Positions 38,101-50,100 of a DNA stretch of 64,000 bases are shown here, one piece after another. Numbering within the stretch: position 1 is the stretch's first letter; every line of letters starts with the position of its first letter. The stretch is from Protonemura montana. Its lineage: Eukaryota; Arthropoda; Insecta; Plecoptera; Nemouridae. The stretch covers positions 1,364,001-1,428,000 of the forward strand of contig OX387605.1 in NCBI GenBank assembly GCA_947568835.1. Direction: 5' to 3'. Below the pieces are notes generated by a model. That model had not been told where the DNA came from and made no database searches. It saw nothing but the letters and a program-made list of their open reading frames with translations. A program made the position numbers and the translations under genes.

Positions 38101-41100
38101 TCCTCTGCCAAGCAGTGAGTGGCGTCCTATGTTTGTCAAGTTGATTGAATGACAGGCTGTTCCATAGCCTGGTTCCTCTGCCAAGCAGTGAGTGGCGTCC
38201 TATGTTTGTCAAGTTGATTGAATGACAGGCTGTTCCATAGCCTGGTTCCTCTGCCAAGCAGTGAGTGGCGTCCTATGTTTGTCAAGTTGATTGAATGACA
38301 GGCTGTTCCATAGCCTGGTTCCTCTGCCAAGCAGTGAGTGGCGTCCTATGTTTGTCAAGTTGATTGAATGACAGGCTGTTCCATAGCCTGGTTCCTCTGC
38401 CAAGCAGTGAGTGGTGTCCTATGTTTGTCAAGTTGATTGAATGACAGGCTGTTCCATAGCCTGGTTCCTCTGCCAAGCAGTGAGTGGCATCCTATGTTTG
38501 TCAAGTTGATTGAATGACAGGCTGATCATAGCCTGGTTCCTCTGCCAAGCAGTGAGTGGCGTCCTATGTTTGTCAAGTTGATTGAATGACAGGCTGTTCC
38601 ATAGCCTGGTTCCTCTGCCAAGCAGTGAGTGGAGTCCTATGTTTGTCAAGTTGATTGAATGACAGGCTGTTCCATAGCCTGGTTCCTCTACCAAGCAGTG
38701 AGTGGCGTCCTATGTTTGTCAAGTTGATTGAATGACAGGCTGTTCCATAGCCTGGTTCCTCTGCCAAGCAGTGAGTGGCGTCCTATGTTTGTCAAGTTGA
38801 TTGAATGACAGGCTGTTCCATAGCCTGGTTCCTCTGCCAAGCAGTGAGTGGCGTCCTATGTTTGTCAAGTTGATTTAATGACGGGCTGTTCCATAGCCTG
38901 GTTCCTCTGCCAAGCAGTGAGTGGCGTCCTATGTTTGTCAAGTTGATTGAATGACAGGCTGATCATAGCCTGGTTCCTCTGCCAAGCAGTGAGTGGTGTC
39001 CTATGTTTGTCAAGTTGATTGAATGACAGGCTGTTCCATAGCCTGGTTCCTCTGCCAAGCAGTGAGTGGAGTCCTATGTTTGTCAAGTTGATTGAATGAC
39101 AGGCTGTTCCATAGCCTGGTTCCTCTGCCAAGCAGTGAGTGGCGTCCTATGTTTGTCAAGTTGATTGAATGACAGGCTGTTCCATAGCCTGGTTCCTCTG
39201 CCAAGCAGTGAGTGGCGTCCTATGTTTGTACGATACAACTTTATAAATAGTTTCTGTCCATTATCAGCCCGAACCACCGCCTTGTTTTGGTTAGTTTCTA
39301 CATATTTGACAAACCCTTTGGTTTGCAAATCATTTTCGTCCCGTAATTTCTTAATCCGTTGCGGAATAATTGTTCTAGTTTTGCTTGGCAGTGGTACCAA
39401 TGTTTTGTTCACAACAGTTTCCATTAAACCTCGTATTAACCACGTGCTTCGAGCAGAGCCAACTTTGACGATACTCTTGCGTTATTTAGATGAAATCTTA
39501 TTTAAATTGCAAACGCTTGCAATGCGCAGGGTATTTTATTATTATCAACACTATAACCGTCTCAAAAGTTGATGCCCAAACGGGGACTCAAACCCCGATC
39601 TCCACCTATCGCGGGTGTTGCTCTAACCAATTGAGCTACTTGGACCCCGATCTCCACCTGGCGCGGGTGTTGCTCTAACCAATTGAGCTACTCGGACCCC
39701 GATCTCCACCTGTCGCGGGTGTTGCTCTAACCAATTGAGCTACTCGGACCCCGATCTCCACCTGTCGCGGGTGTTCCTCTAACCAATTAAACTACTTGGA
39801 CACTGGCTTTTTGAGATGATTTTAGTGTATTTGATGAGAATGACGGATCTCCAAGGAGTAGAACCAAGAGGCTGTGAATATATAATTTTAAAACACCCTT
39901 GCGTTGTGTTCAGGTGCTCCGGGAGCCGGCAGTGCCGTCGGACGAGACGCAATCATCGGCCAACTTTACGACGGGTACGTACTCGGCAATCTCGCTGATC
40001 TCCAGCCAACGGGATTATTATTTTTATTTGATTTTTATTGTTTCCAGTTCATTACACTGGGTTACAATTAATTTATATCAATATCAAAAATATCATTCAT
40101 ATTTAGCTACACAGTTCCATCTTTTACAACTGCCCCAATCCTTGTTTTGAAAATCTGTTTAGAGTTCCAGCCATGTGAGGAGTTTTTTCTCTTCCAACTT
40201 ATTCCACTCCTTTGTTGCATCTCCCAGAAATTAATACTTTCCAACATTTGTCTTGTATCTCCCCGGTGCTAGTTTGAATTTGTCGCTGCTACGGCCAATG
40301 AATTTTGATTTTGTGATACATGTTTGTAATTTGTTTAACAGTTAAGTTTAGTTTATTTGTTTCTCGCACAGTGGCCTACAGTAGAAATATTATTAAGTCC
40401 CCCTTGTTTCGTTGGGTTACAACAAAACATGTTCCTTTATACTAAGGTGCATTTCATTTCGTACATCTAGCATCTTTCAATCTTAATTTTAAGCTATTTA
40501 CATTTGTTGGCCAAGGATTTACTATGCTATTTAATACTATTTAATTTGCTCCAGGCTCCTTCCTCTGACAATATATTTTATACATTGCTAGCAATCGATT
40601 CAATTCAATTTCTTTATTTTCTATTGTAAAAAATGTAACGTGCCAAAGTTTTTACAAATGTGTGTTAAAACAGGCTTTGGAAATTGTCCATATTAAAGTA
40701 TTGTACCATACGATTTATTTATTTTATTTATTTATTTACATCTTACAAGCGCACATAGTGTACATTGGCAAGGAATAATATTACATCTAGACTAATAGTA
40801 GTAGCTTAATACTATATTACCACAGATTATATTACTATATAATACGATCACAATCTTGTTTCGTTCACACAGTATTTACATTCACATTTATTCAGATTCA
40901 CATATTCGTCGATTCTATAAAAACAATGGAAATTTAGAAAACCCTTCACGACATTTTTAAAGCTTTCTCTACTTTTTAAACATTTTATTTTGTTGGGAAG
41001 GCGACTGTACAAAATGGGGCCCAAATAAAAAACGTTTCGTCTAGCAATTTCAAATTTTCTTTTCTTGTATCGTATATCAGTCTTATTTCTCGTGTTTTAC

Positions 41101-44100
41101 TATGAATATTTTCATTTAATTCAAACCTATTTTGATTGTCCTTCACACACATGATTACCTCTAATATATATAGGGATGGAAGAGTTGTCGCGCTGGATTG
41201 TCGCGCTGATTCCGATTGTTTTTTTCTCCGCAGCCACGAGCGCGGCGGCGCAGGCGAGCGGAGCAGAAGAGACAGCGGCGGACTTCTCCGCCATCGACGA
41301 TGATCTGGAGGTGAGAGAAGCAACAACATAGCCAACCTGAGTTGCATGGCACGTTGTCAAAACAGTGCGTCGTTAAACACCAATAATCAATCAATACAGT
41401 TATGAAGGAGGAAGGGTCAAGCTTTGTTAGTTAGCAAAAGAAAAGCTTGGAGAGACTCTCCTACCCAAAGGTTAAACCGTTGAGTGTGCAGGTTCTAGGT
41501 AGAGACAGAACGTTAATGTTAAACCGTTGAGTGTGCAGGTTCTAGGTAGAGACAGAACGTTAATGTTAAACTGTTGAGTGTTCAGGTTCTAGGTAGAGAC
41601 AGAACGTTAATGTTAAACCGTTGAGTGTGCAGGTTCTAGGTAGAGACAGAACGTTAATGTTAAACCGTTGAGTGTGCAGGTTCTAGGTAGAGACAGAACG
41701 TTAATGTTAAACCGTTGAGTGTGCAGGTTCTAGGTAGAGACAGAACGTTAATGTTAAACCGTTGAGTGTGCAGGTTCTAGGTAGAGACAGAACGTTAATG
41801 TTAAACCGTTGAGTGTGCAGGTTCTAGGTAGAGACAGAACGTTAATGTTAAACCGTTAAGTGTGCAGGTTCTAGGTAGAGACAGAACGTTAATGTTAAAC
41901 CGTTGAGTGTGCAGGTTCTAGGTAGAGACAGAACGTTAATGTTAAACCGTTGAGTGTGCAGGTTCTAAGTAGAGACAGAACGTTAATGTTAAACCGTTGA
42001 GTGTGCAGGTTCTAGGTAGAGACAGAACGTTAATGTTAAACCGTTGAGTGTGCAGGTTCTAGGTTGAGACAGAACGTTAATGTTAAACCGTTGAGTGTAC
42101 AGGTTCTAGGTAGAGACAGAACGTTAATGTTAAACCGTTGAGTGTGCAGGTTCTAGGTAGAGACAGAACGTTAATGTTAAACCGTTGAGTGTGCAGGTTC
42201 TAGGTAGAGACAGAACGTTAATGTTAAACCGTCGAGTGTGCAGGTTCTAGGTGGAGGCAGAACGTTAATGTTAAACCGTTGAGTGTGCAGGTTCTAGGTC
42301 GAGACAGAACGTTAATGTTAAACCGTTGAGTGTGCACGTTCTAGGTAGAGACAGAACGTTAATGTTAAACCGTTGAGTGTGCAGGTTCTAGGTAGAGACA
42401 GAACGTTAATGTTAAACCGTTGAGTGTGCAGGTTCTAGGTAGAGACAGAACGTTGATGTTAAACCGTTGAGTGTGCAGGTTCTAGGTTGAGACAGAACGT
42501 TAATGTTAAACCGTTGAGTGTGCAGGTTCTAGGTAGAGACAGAACGTTAATGTTAAACCGTTGAGTGTCCAGGTTCTAGGTAGAGACAGAACGTTAATGT
42601 TAAACCGTTGAGTGTGCAGGTTCTAGGTAGAGACAGAACGTTAATGTTAAACCGTTGAGTGTGCAGGTTCTAGGTAGAGACAGAACGTTAATGTTAAACC
42701 GTTGAGTGTGCAGGTTCTAGGTGGAGACAGAACGTTAATGTTAAACCGTTGAGTGTGCAGGTTCTAGGTAGAGACAGAACGTTAATGTTAAACCGTTGAG
42801 TGTGCAGGTTCTAGGTAGAGACAGAACGTTAATGTTAAACCGTTGAGTGTGCAGGTTCTAGGTAGAGACAGAACGTTAATGTTAAACCGTTGAGTGTGCA
42901 GGTTCTAGGTAGAGACAGAACGTTAATGTTAAACCGTTAAGTGTGCAGGTTCTAGGTAGAGACAGAACGTTAATGTTAAACCGTTGAGTGTGCAGGTTCT
43001 AGGTAGAGACAGAACGTTAATGTTAAACCGTTGAATGTGCAGGTTTTAGGTAGAGACAGAACGTTAATGTTAAACCGTTGAGTGTGCAGGTTCTAGGTAG
43101 AGACAGAACGTTAATGTTAAACCGTTGAGTGTGCAGGTTCTAGGTAGAGACAGAACGTTAATGTTAAACCGTTGAGTGTGCAGGTTCTAGGTAGAGACAG
43201 AACGTTAATGTTAAACCGTTGAGTGTGCAGGTTCTAGGTAGAGACAGAACGTTGATGTTAAACCGTTGAGTGTGCAGGTTCTAGGTAGAGACAGAACGTT
43301 AATGTTAAACCGTTGAGTGTGCAGGTTCTAGGTAGAGACAGAACGTTAATGTTAAACCGTTGAGTGTGCAGGTTCTAGGTAGAGACAGAACGTTGATGTT
43401 AAACCGTTGAGTGTGCAGGTTCTAGGTAGAGACAGAACGTTAATGTTAAACCGTTGAGTGTGCAGGTTCTAGGTAGAGACAGAACGTTGATGTTAAACCG
43501 TTGAGTGTGCAGGTTCTAGGTAGAGACAGAACGTTAATGTTAAACCGTTGAGTGTGCAGGTTCTAGGTAGAGACAGAACGTTAATGTTAAACCGTTGAGA
43601 GTGCAGGTTCTAGGTAGAGGCAGAACGTTGATGTTAAACCGTTGAGTGTGCAGGTTCTAGGTAGAGACAGAACGTTAATGTTAAACCGTTGAGAGTGCAG
43701 GTTCTAGGTAGAGACAGAACGTTAATGTTAAACCGTTGAGTGTGCAGGTTCTAGGTGGAGACAGAACGTTAATGTTAAACCGTTGAGTGTCCAGGTTCTA
43801 GGTAGAGACAGAACGTTAATGTTAAACCGTTGAGTGTGCAGGTTCTAGGTAGAGACAGAACGTTAATGTTAAACCGTTGAGTGTGCAGGTTCTAGGTAGA
43901 GACAGAACGTTAATGTTAAACCGTTGAGTGTGTAGGTTATAGGTAGAGACAGAACGTTAATGTTAAACCGTTGAGTGTGCAGGTTCTAGGTAGAGACAGA
44001 ACGTTAATGTTAAACCGTTGAGTGTGCAGGTTCTAGGTAGAGACAGAACGTTAATGTTAAACCGTTGAGTGTGCAGGTTCTAGGTAGAGACAGAACGTTA

Positions 44101-47100
44101 ATGTTAAACCGTTGAGTGTGCAGGTTCTAGGTAGAGACAGAACGTTGATGTTAAACCGTTGAGTGTGCAGGTTCTAGGTAGAGACAGAACGTTGATGTTA
44201 AACCGTTGAGTGTGCAGGTTCTAGGTAGAGACAGAACGTTAATGTTAAACCGTTGAGTGTCCAGGTTCTAGGTAGAGACAGAACGTTAATGTTAAACCGT
44301 TGAGTGTGCAGGTTCTAGGTAGAGACAGAACGTTAATGTTAAACCGTTGAGTGTGCAGGTTCTAGGTAGAGACAGAACGTTAATGTTAAACCGTTGAGTG
44401 TGTAGGTTATAGGTAGAGACAGAACGTTAATGTTAAACCGTTGAGTGTGCAGGTTCTAGGTAGAGACAGAACGTTAATGTTAAACCGTTGAGTGTGCAGG
44501 TTCTAGGTAGAGACAGAACGTTAATGTTAAACCGTTGAGTGTGCAGGTTCTAGGTAGAGACAGAACGTTAATGTTAAACCGTTGAGTGTGCAGGTTCTAG
44601 GTAGAGACAGAACGTTGATGTTAAACCGTTGAGTGTGCAGGTTCTAGGTAGAGACAGAACGTTGATGTTAAACCGTTGAGTGTGCAGGTTCTAGGTAGAG
44701 ACAGAACGTTAATGTTAAACCGTTGAGTGTGCAGGTTCTAGGTAGAGACAGAACGTTAATGTTAAACCGTTGAGTGTGCAGGTTCTAGGTAGAGACAGAA
44801 CGTTAATGTTAAACCGTTGAGTGTGCAGGTTCTAGGTAGAGACAGAACGTTAATGTTAAACCGTTGAGTGTGCAGGTTCTAGGTAGAGACAGAACGTTAA
44901 TGTTAAACCGTCGAGTGTGCAGGTTCTAGGTAGAGACAGATCGTTAATGTTAAACCGTTGAGTGTGCAGGTTCTAGGTAGAGACAGAACGTTAATGTTAA
45001 ACCGTTGAGTGTGCAGGTTCTAGGTAGAGACAGAACGTTAATGTTATACCGTTGAGTGTGCAGGTTCTAGGTAGAGACAGAACGTTAATGTTGAACCGTT
45101 GAGTGTGCAGGTTCTAGGTAGAGACAGAACGTTAATGTTAAACCGTTGAGTGTGCAGGTTCTAGGTAGAGACAGAACGTTAATGTTAAACCGTTGAGTGT
45201 GCAGGTTCTAGGTAGAGACAGAACGTTAATGTTGAACCGTTGAGTGTGCAGGTTCTAGGTAGAGACAGAACGTTAATGTTAAACCGTTGAGTGTGCAGGT
45301 TCTAGGTAGAGACAGAACGTTAATGTTAAACCGTTGAGTGTGCAGGTTCTAGGTAGAGACAGAACGTTAATGTTAAACCGTTGAGTGTGCAGGTTCTAGG
45401 TAGAGACAGAACGTTAATGTTAAACCGTTGAGTGTGCAGGTTCTAGGTAGAGACAGAACGTTAATGTTAAACCGTCGAGTGTGCAGGTTCTAGGTAGAGA
45501 CAGATCGTTAATGTTAAACCGTTGAGTGTGCAGGTTCTAGGTAGAGACAGAACGTTAATGTTAAACCGTTGAGTGTGCAGGTTCTAGGTAGAGACAGAAC
45601 GTTAATGTTTTACCGTTGAGTGTGCAGGTTCTAGGTAGAGACAGAACGTTAATGTTAAACCGTTGAGTGTGCAGGTTCTAGGTAGAGACAGAACGTTAAT
45701 GTTAAACCGTTGAGTGTGCAGGTTCTAGGTAGAGACAGAACGTTAATGTTGAACCGTTGAGTGTGCAGGTTCTAGGTAGAGACAGAACGTTAATGTTAAA
45801 CCGTTGAGTGTGCAGGTTCTAGGTAGAGACAGAACGTTAATGTTAAACCGTTGAGTGTGCAGGTTCTAGGTAGAGACAGAACGTTGATGTTAAACCGTTG
45901 AGTGTGCAGGTTCTAGGTAGAGACAGAACGTTGATGTTAAACCGTTGAGTGTGCAGGTTCTAGGTAGAGACAGAACGTTAATGTTATACCGTTGAGTGTG
46001 CAGGTTCTAGGTAGAGACAGAACGTTAATGTTGAACCGTTGAGTGTGCAGGTTCTAGGTAGAGACAGAACGTTAATGTTAAACCGTTGAGTGTGCAGGTT
46101 CTAGGTAGAGACAGAACGTTAATGTTAAACCGTTGAGTGTGCAGGTTCTAGGTAGAGACAGAACGTTAATGTTGAACCGTTGAGTGTGCAGGTTCTAGGT
46201 AGAGACAGAACGTTAATGTTAAACCGTTGAGTGTGCAGGTTCTAGGTAGAGACAGAACGTTAATGTTAAACCGTTGAGTGTGCAGGTTCTAGGTAGAGAC
46301 AGAACGTTGATGTTAAACCGTTGAGTGTGCAGGTTCTAGGTAGAGACAGAACGTTAATGTTAAACCGTTGAGTGTCCAGGTTCTAGGTAGAGACAGAACG
46401 TTAATGTTAAACCGTTGAGTGTGCAGGTTCTAAGTAGAGACAGAACGTTAATGTTAAACCGTTGAGTGTGCAGGTTCTAGGTAGAGACAGAACGTTAATG
46501 TTAAACCGTTGAGTGTGCAGGTTCTAGGTAGAGACAGAACGTTAATGTTAAACCGTTGAGTGTGCAGGTTCTAGGTAGAGACAGAACGTTAATGTTAAAC
46601 TGTTGAGTGTGCAGGTTCTAGGTAGAGACAGAACGTTAATGTTAAACCGTTGAGTGTGTAGGTTCTAGGTAGAGACAGAACATTAATGTTAAACCGTTGA
46701 GTGTGCAGGTTCTAGGTAGAGACAGAACGTTAATGTTAAACCGTTGAGTGTGCAGGTTCTAGGTAGAGACAGAACGTTAATGTTAAACCGTTGAGTGTGC
46801 AGGTTCTAGGTGGAGATAGAACGTTAATGTTAAACCGTTGAGTGTGCAGGTTCTAGGTAGAGACAGAACATTAATGTTAAACCGTTGAGTGTGCAGGTTC
46901 TAGGTAGAGACAGAACGTTAATGTTAAACCGTTGAGTGTGCAGGTTCTAGGTGGAGACAGAACGTTAATGTTAAACCGTTGAGTGTGCAGGTTCTAGGTG
47001 GAGACAGAACGTTAATGTTAAACCGTTGAGTGTGCAGGTTCTAGGTGGAGACAGAACGTTAATGTTAAACCGTTGAGTGTGCAGGTTCTAGGTAGAGACA

Positions 47101-50100
47101 GAACGTTAATGTTAAACCGTTGAGTGTGCAGGTTCTAGGTAGAGACAGAACGTTAATGTTAAACCGTTGAGTGTGCAGGTTCTAGGTAGAGACAGAACGT
47201 TAATGTTAAACCGTTGAGTGTGCAGGTTCTAGGTAGAGACAGAACGTTGATGTTAAACCGTTGAGTGTGCAGGTTCTAGGTAGAGACAGAACGTTAATGT
47301 TAAACCGTTGAGTGTGCAGGTTCTAGGTAGAGACAGAACGTTAATGTTAAACCGTTGAGTGTGCAGGTTCTAGGTAGAGACAGAACGTTAATGTTAAACC
47401 GTTGAGTGTGCAGGTTCTAGGTAGAGACAGAACGTTAATGTTAAACCGTTGAGTGTGCAGGTTCTAGGTAGAGACAGAACGTTGATGTTAAACCGTTGAG
47501 TGTGCAGGTTCTAGGTAGAGACAGAACGTTAATGTTAAACCGTTGAGTGTGCAGGTTCTAGGTAGAGACAGAATGTTAATGTTAAACCGTTGAGTGCAGG
47601 TTCTAGGTAGAGACAGAACGTTAATGTTAAACCGTTGAGTGTGCAGGTTCTAGGTAGAGACAGAACGTTAATGTTAAACCATTGAGTGTGCAGGTTCTAG
47701 GTAGAGACAGAACGTTAATGTTATACCGTTGAGTGTGCAGGTTCTAGGTAGAGACAGAACGTTAATGTTGAACCGTTGAGTGTGCAGGTTCTAGGTAGAG
47801 ACAGAACGTTAATGTTAAACCGTTGAGTGTGCAGGTTCTAGGTAGAGACAGAACGTTAATGTTAAACCGTTGAGTGTGCAGGTTCTAGGTAGAGACAGAA
47901 CGTTAATGTTATACCGTTGAGTGTGCAGGTTCTAGGTAGAGACAGAACGTTAATGTTGAACCGTTGAGTGTGCAGGTTCTAGGTAGAGACAGAACGTTAA
48001 TGTTAAACCGTTGAGTGTGCAGGTTCTAGGTAGAGACAGAACGTTAATGTTAAACCGTTGAGTGTGCAGGTTCTAGGTAGAGACAGAACGTTAATGTTGA
48101 ACCGTTGAGTGTGCAGGTTCTAGGTAGAGACAGAACGTTAATGTTAAACCGTTGAGTGTGCAGGTTCTAGGTAGAGACAGAACGTTAATGTTAAACCGTT
48201 GAGTGTGCAGGTTCTAGGTAGAGACAGAACGTTGATGTTAAACCGTTGAGTGTGCAGGTTCTAGGTAGAGACAGAACGTTAATGTTATACCGTTGAGTGT
48301 GCAGGTTCTAGGTAGAGACAGAACGTTAATGTTGAACCGTTGAGTGTGCAGGTTCTAGGTAGAGACAGAACGTTAATGTTAAACCGTTGAGTGTGCAGGT
48401 TCTAGGTAGAGACAGAACGTTAATGTTAAACCGTTGAGTGTGCAGGTTCTAGGTAGAGACAGAACGTTAATGTTGAACCGTTGAGTGTGCAGGTTCTAGG
48501 TAGAGACAGAACGTTAATGTTAAACCGTTGAGTGTGCAGGTTCTAGGTAGAGACAGAACGTTAATGTTAAACCGTTGAGTGTGCAGGTTCTAGGTAGAGA
48601 CAGAACGTTGATGTTAAACCGTTGAGTGTGCAGGTTCTAGGTAGAGACAGAACGTTAATGTTAAACCGTTGAGTGTCCAGGTTCTAGGTAGAGACAGAAC
48701 GTTAATGTTAAACCGTTGAGTGTGCAGGTTCTAAGTAGAGACAGAACGTTAATGTTAAACCGTTGAGTGTGCAGGTTCTAGGTAGAGACAGAACGTTAAT
48801 GTTAAACCGTTGAGTGTGCAGGTTCTAGGTAGAGACAGAACGTTAATGTTAAACCGTTGAGTGTGCAGGTTCTAGGTAGAGACAGAACGTTAATGTTAAA
48901 CCGTTGAGTGTGCAGGTTCTAGGTAGAGACAGAACGTTAATGTTAAACCGTTGAGTGTGTAGGTTCTAGGTAGAGACAGAACATTAATGTTAAACCGTTG
49001 AGTGTGCAGGTTCTAGGTAGAGACAGAACGTTAATGTTAAACCGTTGAGTGTGCAGGTTCTAGGTAGAGACAGAACGTTAATGTTAAACCGTTGAGTGTG
49101 CAGGTTCTAGGTAGAGACAAAACGTTAATGTTAAACCGTTGAGTGTGCAGGTTCTAGGTAGAGACAGAACGTTAATGTTAAACCGTTGAGTGTGCAGGTT
49201 CTAGGTAGAGACAGAACGTTAATGTTAAACCGTTGAGTGTGCAGGTTCTAGGTAGAGACAGAACGTTAATGTTAAACCGTTGAGTGTGCAGGTTCTAGGT
49301 AGAGACAGAACGTTAATGTTAAACCGTTGAGTGTGCAGGTTCTAGGTAGAGACAGAACGTTAACGTTAAACCGTTGAGTGTGCAGGTTCTAGGTAGAGAC
49401 AGAACGTTAATGTTAAACTGTTGAGTGTGCAGGTTCTAGGTAGAGACAGAACGTTAATGTTAAACCGTTGAGTGTGCAGGTTCTAGGTAGAGACAAAACG
49501 TTAATGTTAAACCGTTGAGTGTGCAGGTTCTAGGTAGAGACAGAACGTTAACGTTAAACCGTTGAGTGTGCAGGTTCTAGGTAGAGACAGAACGTTAATG
49601 TTAAACTGTTGAGTGTGCAGGTTCTAGGTAGAGACAGAACGTTAATGTTAAACCGTTGAGTGTGCAGGTTCTAGGTAGAGACAGAACGTTAACGTTAAAC
49701 CGTTGAGTGTGCAGGTTCTAGGTAGAGACAGAACGTTAATGTTAAACTGTTGAGTGTGCAGGTTCTAGGTAGAGACAGAACGTTAATGTTAAACCGTTGA
49801 GTGTGCAGGTTCTAGGTAGAGACAGAACGTTAATGTTTAACCGTTGAGTGTGCAGGTTCTAGGTAGAGACAGAACGTTAACGTTAAACCGTTGAGTGTGC
49901 AGGTTCTAGGTAGAGACAGAACGTTAATGTTAAACTGTTGAGTGTGCAGGTTCTAGGTAGAGACAGAACGTTAATGTTAAACCGTTGAGTGTGCAGGTTC
50001 TAGGTAGAGACAGAACGTTAACGTTAAACCGTTGAGTGTGCAGGTTCTAGGTAGAGACAGAACGTTAATGTTAAACTGTTGAGTGTGCAGGTTCTAGGTA

